From positions 91,932,753-91,996,752 of the forward strand of contig CM051456.1 in the NCBI GenBank assembly GCA_028274465.1: a stretch of 64,000 nucleotides of DNA, written 5' to 3'. Source of the stretch: Plantago ovata. Its lineage: Eukaryota; Streptophyta; Magnoliopsida; Lamiales; Plantaginaceae. Under the pieces are notes generated by a model. It did no database searches. It worked only from the letters and a program-made list of their open reading frames with translations, and had not been told where the DNA came from. Made by a program: the position numbers and the translations under genes. Shown in pieces: positions 22,339-34,287 of the stretch. The number at the start of each line of letters is the position of its first letter. Position 1 is the first letter of the stretch.

Positions 22339-25300
22339 CAGTCCTTTTCGTAGTTTTCCAGAAGCCTACGGACTTGTAATTGAATAATTCTTGCATTTTT
22401 GCAGGCAGTGTGATGATGCTTTTCAGCATTCATTTCCATGTAGCGAGTTACCCACAAATGCATGCCCCAATTGCTGGCATGGAGAAGCTGTGTATCTGAA
22501 ATGCTTTTCGGATGAATCTTTCTTAGCCAGATCTTCTTCTTGATCCTTCGCAGTGAGATAGAAGTACTCATAAGGAATCAATCCAAGTCTCTTCTTTGTT
22601 TTCTTTGTTACTGGGTCAGAGTAGTAAGCGATGCCAGGTGGTTTGATCAGATTTGGTTCTTGTTTATATGTCTTACCAATGGCAATTATTCTTACTTGGA
22701 CCTCAAGATTCAACCATTTCCCAGCAATATTTCTTGGAAGGGATTCTTCCCTTTGATTTCTTTGGACCTTGAGTTCAATCCATTTGAACATTTGATTCAA
22801 TATGGCTGTAGGAAAGAACTCATTCACCAGCAAGTCTTCCAGCTTTAAAATCCAGCAACCATGAATGTCTCTGATTACATTCTGAGTGGTTTCCTCATTG
22901 CTGGTCTTTGTGTATTCAATGCCGGAGCCAATAGCAATGCTGGCCAGCCTTTTTTTTTCCTGTCTTTGCCTTCTTCTTCTTGTCTTAGCATTGTCTTGAT
23001 CTCTTGCTGAAGAGTCAGACGAAAAGTGCTTTGAGTGGCCAGACGGAGTCAAGGCTGTTAAGGGTCTAGCTCTTATGGCTTGAGCTATTGTTTGATTGTC
23101 ATCATCTTCATCATCTTCTTCATTCAGATTGTGATGACTTTCAGTATTGCAAAAATCTTGAGTTTCAGCAGCGGTTTTTCTCTTTTTGGTACTTGCTGAA
23201 TTCAACTCAGATTCTGCTTGCTTTTTGAACTTTGCTCTTTTTCAGCAAGCGGTTCTATGGGCAGTGGCACATCAACAGCAGGAGGGTTTGGTTTCTTTTT
23301 CTGGTACTCTTCTTTTCCCCCTTAGACATGGATTGCAACATCGGTGTGATGTGCAGAGAATAAAACTCATTGCAATTTTCAGCAAGAGTGCTTAAACTGT
23401 TATACTTCATGATGATTTGTTGTTGGTCAGAAGTCATTTTTGACAACTTTTGTTGAATGCTCATCATGTTCTCTTCATGTCTTTTCTCTGTTGCGGCCTT
23501 CTCAACCATAAAAGTCTGTGCCTTTACGAGAGCGGTCTTTGCTAGCTTTAGAGCTTGACTTACATCCTCTTCATAGCTTTTGTGATAAAGACTGATGTCT
23601 TTCTGAGCTATGGTCAAAGTAGTAGTGCATCTCAGCACCGTAGCCAAAATCTTTCCAAAGTCAAGTGGGCTCTCAGCAAGCAATGCATCATCTTCGGCTT
23701 TGCAGTCATTATGGACTTTTGGGTTGATGTAATCAGGAGGAGGAATCTGAACAACTTTTGGGTCTCGCTTGGATTGTTCATCTTCATTTTCTGACAAGTC
23801 GTCATCATCCTCATCCTCAGATTCATCAAGTTGAGCAACTTTTGAGCCTTTATCAGTAGCTTCACTTCCTTTTTGTTGAGTGGTTGCTGATGGCAACGCT
23901 TCAGACTCAACAACTGGAGTTTTACCAGTAGTTAGTTTTAATTGAGTAGTTGCTGAAGGCAACGTTTGAGACTCAATAACTGGAGTTTCGCCAGTAGTTA
24001 GTTTTAATTGAGTTTGAGACTCAATTACTGGAGTTTCGCCAGTAGTAAATGGAAGGGAGGGGACTTCCGTTGATCTTACTCCTGAAGATTGACCAATTTC
24101 TAGATCCTGCATATGCCTTGCATGGATCAAGAGACTGTTCTGGAGAGCGCGTTGGTAATCTTCATCTTGTTCATCATCATCATCATCATCAAGGTTTTCT
24201 TTAGTAACCTTGGCATCAGAAACTGGACTTTTGCCATTTTTCAAGGCAGCCCTTTTTCTGGCATATGCTTCTTCAGTATCAGCACCTTGCACAGGTGCTT
24301 GATTTTCAGCAACAGTAGGAGGAGGTTGAGATTCTTGATGAGATTGTTGTTGTTCAGCTTGCTGATTTTCAGGTTGAGCATTTTCAGCAGCTGTTAACTT
24401 CAATCCTCCAGCATCAGGACTTGGACCTTGATTGTCATCATCATCGTCTTTCTTGTCCTTGGAATCTTTCCCTTCATCATCACTGAGATCAGTGGGAATG
24501 TTCTCATCTTCTTCTTCTTCATCATCGTCTGTCAGAATGACTAGCTCAACGTGCTTATACAAAGCAACACTTGTCACTTCCTCTTCCTCATTGATTTTGT
24601 GGGGATCAGCCACCACAGGTACAGATAGACCTTTGAGCATCACAGCTTGTTCAGCTGGAGAGGCACTCTTGAATTTTGCCTTCATATTCTCTCTGATTTG
24701 AGCAATCAGATTGGAGCTCATTTGCTGAGAATATGTCATTTCTTCAGGAAGGATGGAGTGGACAAATGTTTCGAGCTTCAGCAGAGAAGATCTTTTTTTC
24801 TCGTTTGAGAGATGAAGGTGAAGATCAGAGAAATCCATTCGCCTGTACCTTTGCCAGTTGCTGACGGACTTAGCAACTCTTGACAAAGTTGTCCTTTTGA
24901 AGTTCAAGTATAGTTCCTCAGAACTCACTTGCTGATCTTCAGTGATGAGTACCACTTCAGTGGTCTCCTTTTGAGCCTGAAAAAGAACGTTATTTAGATC
25001 AGGAATGGTTTGGAGAATTGTTTTAGAGTTCATATCTGAAACATGATTTACCTGCTGAGAGTCAGCAAGCTCATGTAGGCAATTTCCATTCCATGAGGAG
25101 CTTGAGTAGCATCCTCCATTTGTTCATCCTGAAATAAATTAGAGTTAGACACAAGTACTAAACTATCAAACTTAGTTTTTATACCAAAATTATTAACTAC
25201 CTGCTGAGCAGGGAGTGTTGGTTCTGGTGCAGAGGCTTCAGCAACCATCTGACTTGCATCTTGAGAAGTCTGTAGAGATAGTATAATATTAGCAAAAGAA

Positions 25301-27214
25301 CAATTTTCAGAAATTGAAGTTTTACTGATGGTTGAATTAACTACCTGCTGAAGAAGGACAGGTTGTGGCTCAGTCCTTTCAGCATTAACAGTTTCTTCAG
25401 CTTCTTGGACTGTTTCTTCAGCAGACTTCTGGTTTTGCTCTAGTTGAGAAAGCTGTGCGGTTTCAGCAATCTCCCTTGTCTCTGAAATGACATGTTGAGC
25501 AGAAGCATCTTGACCCTTGAGCTCACTGCTTGTCATGAAGATATCAATTGATTTGTTGGATGATTCTTCAATCTCCAACTTCATTTGTTTGCTTAATTCT
25601 TCCAGTACAAGATGGACTTTGTCAATTGATGTCTTGGGTGAACTTGGGCCAGTATTCTCAGCATCGCGAGATGCGTCGTTGAATTATGCTTCTTGTGTTT
25701 CAGCAACTTCTTGAACCGGAACCATTGCTGTCTCAGCAACTGGTCCTTCAGCAAGTGGTGTTTCAGCAACTTGATGAGTTGCTTGTTCAGCAACCATCTT
25801 TTCAGCAGCATCAGCAAGTGCCGCTCTTTGCAGATCAGTAGCAATGTCACTTGCTGGTCTCAAAGTTGGATCATCTAGATTATCTACAATGTAGATATCG
25901 GGGACTTGGGCAGGAATTTCATTTCCACTGCCTTGTGGTCTATTCTCAGTAGAATTATCAACATTGAGTTGATTGTTGAAGGCTTCCGCAAACACTTCAA
26001 CATTGCTGACATAGGCTTCAGTGATCACCTCAGCAACATCTACTGGCAAATTTGTTTCAGCATTTGTCTGGGAATTGACTGAGAGGTCTTGGACAACAGG
26101 GACTGACTTGCGAGCCAGTGTTTTCTTCCTTTTGTTGCTGGTCCGTTTCCTCTTAGGTACGGGGTTTGCTGATGACGCTGCAGTCTGAGTGTCATCATCA
26201 GCTTTCCGCTTTTTCTTGTTAGATTTCTCCAGTTTCCCAGAGTCATCTATAGTTGCATTTTCAGCAACGGCTCTTGTACACGTACCTTGTTGATTTTCTA
26301 CAGCAGTTTCATTTGTGTTACCACCACCAACAACAGTTTCATCTCTAAGTTGCTGAGTGGTAACATCTGCAGCTGTTGTATACCTTTCTTGCTGGCTTGT
26401 GCTGACAACATTTGCAGTTGTTGTCTTCTTAGTTTTCTTTCCAGCAATCTTAGGTACATTCTGCTTGTAGAAAGATCTTCCCACATTGCACACTGATTTC
26501 TTGATTGGCAATGGGTTTCTTAGCTGAATCCTGAAATGTTTAAGAATATAGCATATCTTGATTCCATACCTGACTGGAAAGGAAGGTGAGACCTTGTTGT
26601 CTTCTACCTTTACCTTAAATTTAGTAACACAATCAACAAGCCTGTTGAAAATGTACTTAGCCCAGTTAAGTTCCGTTTTATTTTCATGGATATGCATCAG
26701 CAATGGCCATCTTCTCAGGCCTACTTGGTCAATTCCTCCAACTTGGGAGTCAAGAACTTTTATTAGTAGCAGAGCTACTAGACCAAGTGAATGGCAAAGA
26801 TGCTTTCTCTTAACGTGCTTTGTCCAAGTCACGGGAGCAATCTCGCCTTTCTTCATTTTCTCATTTCTGACGTCACTGTAGAAAGCTTCAATTTCTTCGT
26901 CAGTGGCAGTGACGTCATCTTCAGTTCCAGTGGTTGGAATCTGAAAAATCTCCGCTAAATCAGTCCATTTCAGGACGATTTGCCTGTTCTGAACATAAGT
27001 AAGGACCACTTTTTCAGTGACTCCTTTACTATCTGTAAGGGACTGGATTTCTGCATTGTTGTAGAATTCCATTGTATCAATCATGCTCACTTGCTTAGTG
27101 CGAGCAGAGATAAAGTTCATAAGGCCTTGTTGCTTGATAAACTCAAGCGCCTCTTCATTTTCGTCATCTAGTTCTTGTTCATAAAAGTACCTAATGTACT
27201 TTTCTTTTGCAAAA
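22339..27214 (-). pseudogene. Element A env-like region, main part
   Basis: Long Glu-, Thr- and Ala-rich, partly coiled-coil coding stretches between pol and the 3' LTR, the position of the env-like ORF in SIRE1/Maximus elements. Words such as AETPLAEGPVAET recur, along with acidic runs encoded by GAT/GAA repeats (DDDDDDEQDEDYQRALQNS). A closely related copy is in element F at 44179-46240. It is broken. No function is known for this region. Confidence 0.7.
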
Positions 27215-27550
27215 CCTCCTGATGAATGTGTATTTTACACTTTCATTCGAGTCTTTTTCACCTATTTTAGCTATCCTCTATGTTAATTTAGCTATATTTT
27301 AGTGCATTTTATTAGAATAGTGTCACGTTTCCCTTTAGATTTTATTTTACAGATTTTGGTTGAAATTCGAAGATTTTCGGGCAATTATATTGAAGTTTAC
27401 AAGGAATTGGTGTTCCAGAAGCCTATTTGGAGTATCTGAAGGTTTCCGGATAGGATTTGAAGTCTAGGGGCCGAATCTGGAGGTTAGAAGGCTACTAGAA
27501 GTCAGAAACCGAGTCCGAAGAGGGGAAGAAATCCAAAAACGCGTCGAAAA

Positions 27551-27634
27551 CGCGGAATTCCGCGAGAAAAAGTCTGGGGCGAACCGCCGCATCATGGGGC
27601 GAACCGCCCCGTAGTTTTTCGGGGCCTATATATA
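27551..27634 (+). promoter_or_regulatory. LTR promoter module: palindrome, two hairpins, TATA
   Basis: In order: the perfect palindrome CGCGGAATTCCGCG (27551-27564); hairpin words GGGGCGAACCGCCGC (27576-27590) and GGGGCGAACCGCCCC (27596-27610, stem of 6 G/C pairs, loop AAC); and TATATATA (27627-27634). The same module is in the 3' LTR (34643-34677 for the hairpins) and, inverted, in C2. Transcription from here is inferred from the TATA position. Confidence 0.6.
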
Positions 27635-28079
27635 GTGCTCAGTTTTTCTCCGAAAATCATATCTTTTCAGACCTACTTTCTCATCTCTCTATAGTTTTAG
27701 GTAGGAACTTCCCGGGGCCTGTCCTGGGAGTTCTGTAGCTTAGGGGATACTTTTTCATAGCGGATTGGAGCTCGTAGGATCGCAATTCTTCGGAGATTGA
27801 CAACCTTCGGTAACTTGTATCTTACAGTTTAATCTACTTATTTTATATATCTTTCAATATGTTTTCTTCTATGATTTCTGTTGATTGCATGCCTATTATG
27901 AGTAGCTAAACTTATCGTTGGTGGTAGTATGTGAATTCTTAGCGAACGGAAGATAATCATGCTAATGGCTATATCGCGCATTATACTCCGTGTCATTGCT
28001 TTATTTCGTTGATCAGTTGTAACCTAAATTCTCGTATGTTGTATTAATTATTATGAACAATTGGTCACTTGTCGACCAT

Positions 28080-28222
28080 CAGACCAATTATCTTCGTAGT
28101 GTTGAGTAATTACGGAACACATTAGGACAATCATCAGACCAATTATCTTCGTAGTCTTGAGTAATTACGAAACACATTAGGACAATAGTGATTGACTTGT
28201 CAGACCAATTATCTTCGTAGTG
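28080..28222 (+). repeat. 55-bp tandem array in the B LTR
   Basis: Units starting CAGACCAATTATCTTCGTAG at 28080, 28135 and 28201; the third is spaced by about 11 extra bases and is partial. The array is repeated in the 3' LTR (about 35147-35290) and, in reduced form, in C2. Confidence 0.85.
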
Positions 28223-28542
28223 CTTAATATTTGCAACAGGACACTAGATTGATTCAAAGATCTCTATGCAAGACCGAGGAATTTATGCATGATTATCGAT
28301 CCGTTATGTTAAGAAGGACCATACTATCACCAATCTCCGTTATCTGCTAGAAACCCCCTTTTGCTATCTATCTGATGTTTTATATTCTCTTGTTAAATAG
28401 ATAAAGCTAGTTATAGTCCTGAGAACGACACTCGAGTCATTCTACTGCTACACTACGGTTTTCGTTGTAGTTGTGGATTGCCTTTGGCTAATTACAAATT
28501 TATTTGCTTGAATTCGGAGCACGACATCCGCGTTCATCAAAT

Positions 28543-28560
28543 TGGCGCCGTTGCCGGGGA
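28543..28560 (+). promoter_or_regulatory. Element B primer binding site
   Basis: TGGCGCCGTTGCCGGGGA three bases after the 5' LTR. This is the sequence commonly found as primer site in Athila-related plant Gypsy elements. Confidence 0.85.
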
Positions 28561-28702
28561 CTATATTCCTTTTTTCTGTTTAATTTGTTTATATTTACAG
28601 CTTTAGATTCCTAATTCTATTAGTTTTAGTTTTCCTTTTTAATCTCTCTCTGATACTGCTTTCCTAGTCTGTTTCTAATCACCTTTCCTAGTCTGTTTCA
28701 GA

Positions 28703-30868
28703 TTGTGTATGCCGCATACACGTTCTGCAGGAACACCGCTTGCTGATTCAATTGCTGAGATCGACAGAGTCTACCACCAAAGAAGGCGACTACTTCAAAG
28801 GCGCGCACTAGAGGAAATAGAGGAAACCGATTTCTCTGAATCTCTACTTAGTCTCTTCAAAGAAATCGACGGAATGGCAGAAGCTAGACCACTGAAGGCA
28901 TGGGTTCAACCCACCAAGGATCGTATGAGGGGACCGGCGATTGTTCTTTCGTCTGCAGCCCGAGATCTGGAGATCAAGAACCACGCATTCCAACAACTTC
29001 CGAGGTTCTATGACTTATCAAGGGAAGATGTGATGGGGTACTTGCACGATATCGATGATTTCGTCAACCAACTCCCACGACCCGGAGCTGACATAACAAC
29101 GGATGAGTTGAGGATGAAGGTTTTTGCTATGGGACTTGGTGACAGAGCTAAGTCATGGTTAAGTTCTCTTCCAGCAGGCTCGCTGGACACTTGGGAGAAG
29201 GTTTTTTCAGCTTTCATGGAGAAATACTTCCCTCACACCTTGACCACCGCGCTTAAGGCGCAAATCACTGGATTCAAGCATGACTATGATGAGACCATCT
29301 ACACCGCGTTCGAGAGGTTCCAAGATCTCACGAACAAGTGCCCTCACCATGGTTTTGAACTCTCCGACCTAGTTCAGCACTTCTACAATGGACTAACCTT
29401 CGAGAACCAACAAGTGGTGGATTTCCAATGCCGAGGCAATATTTGGGAGGAAACCGCAGAAGCCGTCTGGGCAGTTTTCGAAAGGCTCGCTAAGGGTTCG
29501 CAGTTCAAGGACCCAAGAGCAATGGTTAGGAGACGTGGACCTGAAGCTCCACCGACTCAAGAAGCCCCTATGTACAGGGGGAATGGGGATCAATTCGAGT
29601 GCTTTACCAACGAATTGAAGCAAGTCCTCAAGAGCGCCACCGGAACAACTGTTTCGATCGAAGTATGCCGAATATGCAAGAACTATGGGCATGGGGCTCA
29701 TATGTGTAGATCGGAGCTGGCGTACGACGATGGCAACTGGGCTCGAGGAGGCGAAGAAGAAGCCTTTGCTACGGAGTATGGCACTCAAGAAGTTAGCTAC
29801 GGACAAGACGGTAGGAATCCTCGAGGTGGATTTTGGAGAAGAGGATACCGTAACAATCAAGGATATGCACCGGCTAACCAAACTTATGGACCTAACCAAG
29901 ACCGTAGTAGGCTGAACTATGGTAATGACCACTGCGAAAACCCCACTCCGAAAGAGCCACCAAAGTCGAAGTCGGCTCAACTGATGGAGAACTTGCAAAA
30001 GATGGTCGATCACACACAAAGTTTTCTCAAACGTTATGAAGAAGATTCCGAGAAGACTAGGGCAAGGATTGATAAGTTGGAAGAGAGCACTAGGCTTGCC
30101 CATCAAAAGATGCAAGAGTTGATCGACCGAGGAGCAAGTAGGGAGCAAGGCAAATTGCCCAGCAACACTGAGAAGTCGTTGTCCATTAACTTAGTGGGTG
30201 ATCTACCTGTTGAAATCACCATGAAGAAGGTTGCTAAGTGCGAGAGTTGCAAGAGGGAACTGTCCCCACAAGCCGAAGAAGAAGAAAAGGACCTTGGTAC
30301 TAACAAGAGTGAAGAGGAGCAAGAGGATCCCGAGCCACTCCCTCAAAGTTTCGATGTTAAGGTCGGGATTGGGGAGCTTGAAGATGTCCGAGCCACACTA
30401 GACACAGGATCCTACTCTAATGTGCTCCCTTTGAATGTTTTCGAGAAGAGTAACCTTGGAGAACTAACTGTGCATAAGGCTATTGTGCAACTGGCGGATG
30501 GATCCCTTGTGAAACCCGAAGGCGTTGTGAAGAATGTATTAGTCAAAATTGGTGAAGCCTTTGTCCACGCCGATTTTGTAATTATGCCAGCATCAGCACC
30601 AGGAACGGGGGATGTCATACTTTTAGGACGAACATTCTTGACTAAGCTACGCTCCGTGATGGACATCTACCAAAGGACTTGCACTATCGAAGTGGATGGC
30701 AAGCAACATGTGTTGCAAGCCATATCCGATCCACCTGATCCAACCGATACTTCTAACACTATTGATTACAGTGGTCTTAACGTCTATGTTCACTCTTATT
30801 CACAGGATCGAGACACGGGAAGGAGACTCGTGAAGGGGAAGTCTAGTACCCTCAGAAGGAAAAGATAG
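28703..30868 (+). CDS. Element B gag-protease
   Basis: A 721-codon frame. The Gag core lies around residues 90-290 (the plant retrotransposon-gag signature, with words such as MKVFAMGLGDRAKSWLSSLP and YTAFERFQDLTNKCP). A zinc-knuckle-like CRICKNYGHGAHMC is near residue 322. A charged linker follows, and then an aspartic protease near residues 550-680, with the active-site words TLDTGSYSNVLP and DVILLGRTFL. An alternative start is two codons downstream (MPHTRSAG). Viral-type fossil; no pol follows. Confidence 0.88.
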   Translation: MCMPHTRSAGTPLADSIAEIDRVYHQRRRLLQRRALEEIEETDFSESLLSLFKEIDGMAEARPLKAWVQPTKDRMRGPAIVLSSAARDLEIKNHAFQQLPRFYDLSREDVMGYLHDIDDFVNQLPRPGADITTDELRMKVFAMGLGDRAKSWLSSLPAGSLDTWEKVFSAFMEKYFPHTLTTALKAQITGFKHDYDETIYTAFERFQDLTNKCPHHGFELSDLVQHFYNGLTFENQQVVDFQCRGNIWEETAEAVWAVFERLAKGSQFKDPRAMVRRRGPEAPPTQEAPMYRGNGDQFECFTNELKQVLKSATGTTVSIEVCRICKNYGHGAHMCRSELAYDDGNWARGGEEEAFATEYGTQEVSYGQDGRNPRGGFWRRGYRNNQGYAPANQTYGPNQDRSRLNYGNDHCENPTPKEPPKSKSAQLMENLQKMVDHTQSFLKRYEEDSEKTRARIDKLEESTRLAHQKMQELIDRGASREQGKLPSNTEKSLSINLVGDLPVEITMKKVAKCESCKRELSPQAEEEEKDLGTNKSEEEQEDPEPLPQSFDVKVGIGELEDVRATLDTGSYSNVLPLNVFEKSNLGELTVHKAIVQLADGSLVKPEGVVKNVLVKIGEAFVHADFVIMPASAPGTGDVILLGRTFLTKLRSVMDIYQRTCTIEVDGKQHVLQAISDPPDPTDTSNTIDYSGLNVYVHSYSQDRDTGRRLVKGKSSTLRRKR

Positions 30869-31131
30869 GCGAAGACAGGAGTCGAGTCAGAGACTTTAAA
30901 CAATGGCGCTATCCGGGAGGCAACCCGGGGTTTTTATCGCTTTCTTTACCGCTTTATTGCATGCATTCATTCTTGAACTATTTGCTTCTCGTATGCGAAT
31001 TTGTTCATGTCTGTGTCGTATATGCTTATGTTTGAGTGAGATTTTTCGAGTGGTTTTTTGAAAAAATTGGTTTCGTGGATTAAAACCACATTTTCTGACG
31101 TCGGGAACCGTCTCCCCGCATTGGGGAGCAC

Positions 31132-31165
31132 GGGGCGAACCGCCCCGTGTGGGGCGAACCGCCCC
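31132..31165 (+). repeat. Internal copy of the LTR hairpin pair
   Basis: Two copies of GGGGCGAACCGCCCC at 31132-31146 and 31151-31165, downstream of gag-protease and outside the LTRs. Confidence 0.85.
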
Positions 31166-31908
31166 ACGGTCCCAGAACTTCAAAACGCGGATTTCTCCCC
31201 CAAAACCTTATTTTCTTCATTCTTCTTCATTCATCCTCCCAAAAAACCCGAAAAGTGCGATTTTACATTTAAATCTTCATAACTTCTTCATTTCTTGACC
31301 AAATTGAGTGTTCTTTAGCTTAAATCGAAGCCTATTACATGATCTATCATCCTATCCGATCAGATTTCATCCTAATTCGTTAGATTTGCAGATCTGAGGT
31401 ATCATCCTTAGAACCCTAATTTGCGAATTTGGGGGTTTTCTATTTTGAGCTTCAATTATGCTTATTTGATGCATGGGTATGTTGTTTGTGTGATTAGACA
31501 TGTTATTTACTATCAATTGCATGCTCAATTTTGCTTGGATTGTTGATTTGGGTATTTTGCTACTAGATGATATATCTTGTTCTGCAATGTGTCTTTATCT
31601 TTGATTTCTTGCTTATAAATGTGTTTATTGATGTAATGTTGGTGGATTTGACAATAGAATGCTTAATAGTTGAGTATGAGAATTTATGATGGTTGAATTT
31701 TTTCGCTGCTATGGTATGAATTGAGCCTTGTTATCAAGGATATTGGTTGTCTAGTAAGAGAATAATGTGATGTATTGTATGTAGTAGTTACATTGAAATG
31801 TTGCATGATGACGAAGCTAGGCTAGACATTACGGTTTGGGGAGCTCAATTGTTGATTTTATCACTCGTGTGTTTCGCTTTTACACTAGTATGTATTTGAG
31901 TCAGTTTT

Positions 31909-32328
31909 GTGGCATACGAGGTGCTAACCGCTGTTTGTAGGTACCATACCAAGGGAAGAGAGCATTCCCGTATGATAGCTGTGAAGAACCATGTCAAGGA
32001 AGGTGACCTCGATAGATGTGCGTTCGAGCCAAGGGGTTTTGCAACAACGTCGTGGATTATCCAAGAGGAGGAGCTAGAGTACACTTGGAGTAAGGACTCC
32101 TATGCCTATTCATGCACCACCGAAGGGACAGAAACCATTATTACGTTAGCACTCCATCACGGGGACTGCAAAGTTCGAGTGAACTGGAAGGCACCGGGAC
32201 ATTCTCGCCGCGACGGATTCAATCTTGAGTTCGCAGTTGCTAGAAGGTTCCGAAGCGCTAGCTTGGTTCCAAAACATAATGACATGGGTACTCAGCAACT
32301 TGTTGGGGTGCGCCTTGCCTGCCTCTAA
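31909..32328 (+). other. Unrecognised ORF in the pol-less part of element B
   Basis: A 139-codon frame starting MAYEVLTAVCRYHTKG. I recognise no domain. It may be a chance frame, or a remnant of whatever replaced pol. Confidence 0.25.
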
Positions 32329-33368
32329 AGTGAGCATCATATAGACATCGGTCGGATCGATCGTAGAGAATGTGGTCGAAATTGGAGAAAAAGGTAGAAG
32401 ACTTCTAAGTATCCGAGCAGCCTACTGTAACCTTCTCGTGGTGTAAAACGTTGGAGGGGGAGGTCCTGATACCACTGCCCTTTCCCCTTCAACAGTTCAC
32501 ATCCTATTGGAGGGCTACAGGATGGAGGATTCCATAACATCGGCGGCTAATCTTAAGGATTCTACCTGCCACTACAACTCTACTGGCGATGATGATGGTG
32601 ATAGTAGTGACAATGAAGGCCATACGGGCAATGATGATTCTGATAGAGGAGTTGTTCCTGTCCGGCCTAAAAATGAAACTACCGCACCTACCTGAAGAAC
32701 TGATGACACCCTATAAAGCTCACAGAGGAGGCCCAATAAATCACAAGCAGCATACTCAGCCGACCGAGGCCAAACCATGGGGTAACATATAGTATCACAT
32801 CTTATTTCCTCATTTTCTTACTGCTAGGGACTAGCGTTAATTTCATGAGGGGGGATGGGATTTAAGTGATCTGATGTTGTTAGTTTGGAGCTTGGTATTG
32901 GTAGGATGAGTATAGTACCTCGCATGCTTTATCCGTCTGCATTTGCATTTGCACGTTTACTGTTTTCTTAGATTTTTTAGGTTGCATTCACTACATTCAT
33001 CCTAGGATAGTCTTGCATGTTTTTTATGGAGTTTATTGCCGAATTTTTTGAACTTTTTTATTGGGTAGATCAACTAGCTATGCCATTAATCGTATGCTTC
33101 ATCTCTATGAATTTGTTTGAGGTTTTTCTCGCTTGGCTTGTCATATTTATGTATTGCACTTAGTTAAGCATGGTAGTCTCGACATCACTTAGTGGTGTTT
33201 TCTCTACTGCGGTTCACGAAGGCCTTTATAATAGGATGATGCATGTTAGGGTCTTATGGTTGTTTCCCGAGTAATTATGTACCTAAGAGGCAACAAGTCT
33301 TCACCATGCTTTGAGATTGCTAAATGCCTAGGAAGGAGGTAGTGTGAGGTTGTGTGTTCCTTTGTTAT

Positions 33369-33502
33369 AACCTGTTCTTCCGAATAGGTTGGGGAGGGGG
33401 TTACACCATCATTAGACTTGTTCTGTTTTTCATTTTCGTATCGTGAGTTTATTTTTCCTTTTCCGTGAATTTTGTACTCCAACCTATTCTTTCGAATAGG
33501 TT
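33369..33502 (+). repeat. Two matching hairpins near the element B 3' end
   Basis: The arms AACCTGTTC and GAATAGGTT (33369-33390), and AACCTATTC and GAATAGGTT (33481-33502), each have a short loop and are followed by GGGGA-type G-rich sequence. They are 112 bases apart. An A/G-only tract follows at about 33545-33690. Confidence 0.7.
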
Positions 33503-34274
33503 TGGGGAAGTCGTGTGAGTCATTTTGTTATGCTACTGCTGGCTAAAAAAAAATCGAAAAAAAAGAAAGAAAAATTCCAGAAAAAAAAGAGAAAAAGAAA
33601 AAGAAAAAAAGAATCTGGAAAGAAAAAAAAAGAAAAAAAGAGAAGACCCCAAAAAAGCAAAGAAGGGTCCAAAAAAGAAAGCCAAATAGCAGTTTAGCAA
33701 AGTTTGAGTCTTTTCCATTTTTTGTAATGTTCGTAATCGTGTTTTTCTATTTTTTATCTTTTTTGTCTTAAGTGTCATCTGTTCTAGACCACCCTCGTCC
33801 TGCCATTCAGGAAGTGGTGAATAGCTTAAGACTTTACTTGAGAGATGGGTAGAATAGGGGAGTGTTATCTTTTATAGGGAACCCTCCTTCGTTTGATGAG
33901 AGCCAGTACTGGTTCGACCTCTTTTGAGGAAAAGTCTTAACATGGTGGAACAACAGTAAGTCCTCAGTTTCATAGGCACGGGGCAACCATTCGTATCTTA
34001 GCATGCTTCATTACGTCGTCACTGACTAGGTCCAGGTAGAGAATGTTACGAGAGACTATCTTGTCTTGACATAAGTGCTTATGTGGATGTGTATAAGTCA
34101 ATCGAGGTATTCTTCAACCTATATTCATGCTTTGATTTATATGGTTTTTGTTCATATGTTATTTGGTAGATTCAGTAGATTAGTTCATTTTATTTGGCAT
34201 GAAACTCCATTTTGTGTCTTGCATGTTTTTTGTATTAGAGTCTAGCTTAGTTGCTTGAGGACAAGCAAAGGTTC

Positions 34275-34287
34275 GGTTTGGGGAGTT
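34275..34287 (+). promoter_or_regulatory. Element B polypurine tract
   Basis: GGTTTGGGGAGTT, directly before the 3' LTR. The same sequence, inverted, borders the C2 LTR at 50389. Confidence 0.75.

Larger units (their letters stand above)
27220..28539 (+). repeat. Element B 5' LTR
   Basis: 1320 bp, TGATGAAT...GTTCATCA. Contains the TATA-like box, upstream hairpins and a 55-bp tandem array listed separately. Confidence 0.92.

Noticed and set aside
33515-33697. Lys-rich ORF
   Set aside because: It is a translation of an A/G-only tract inside element B, in no conserved context.
28703-34287. Hidden pol of element B in another frame or on the minus strand
   Set aside because: No reverse transcriptase, RNase H or integrase words were seen in any frame of 30,869-34,274. 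The long minus-strand frames are shadows of gag.
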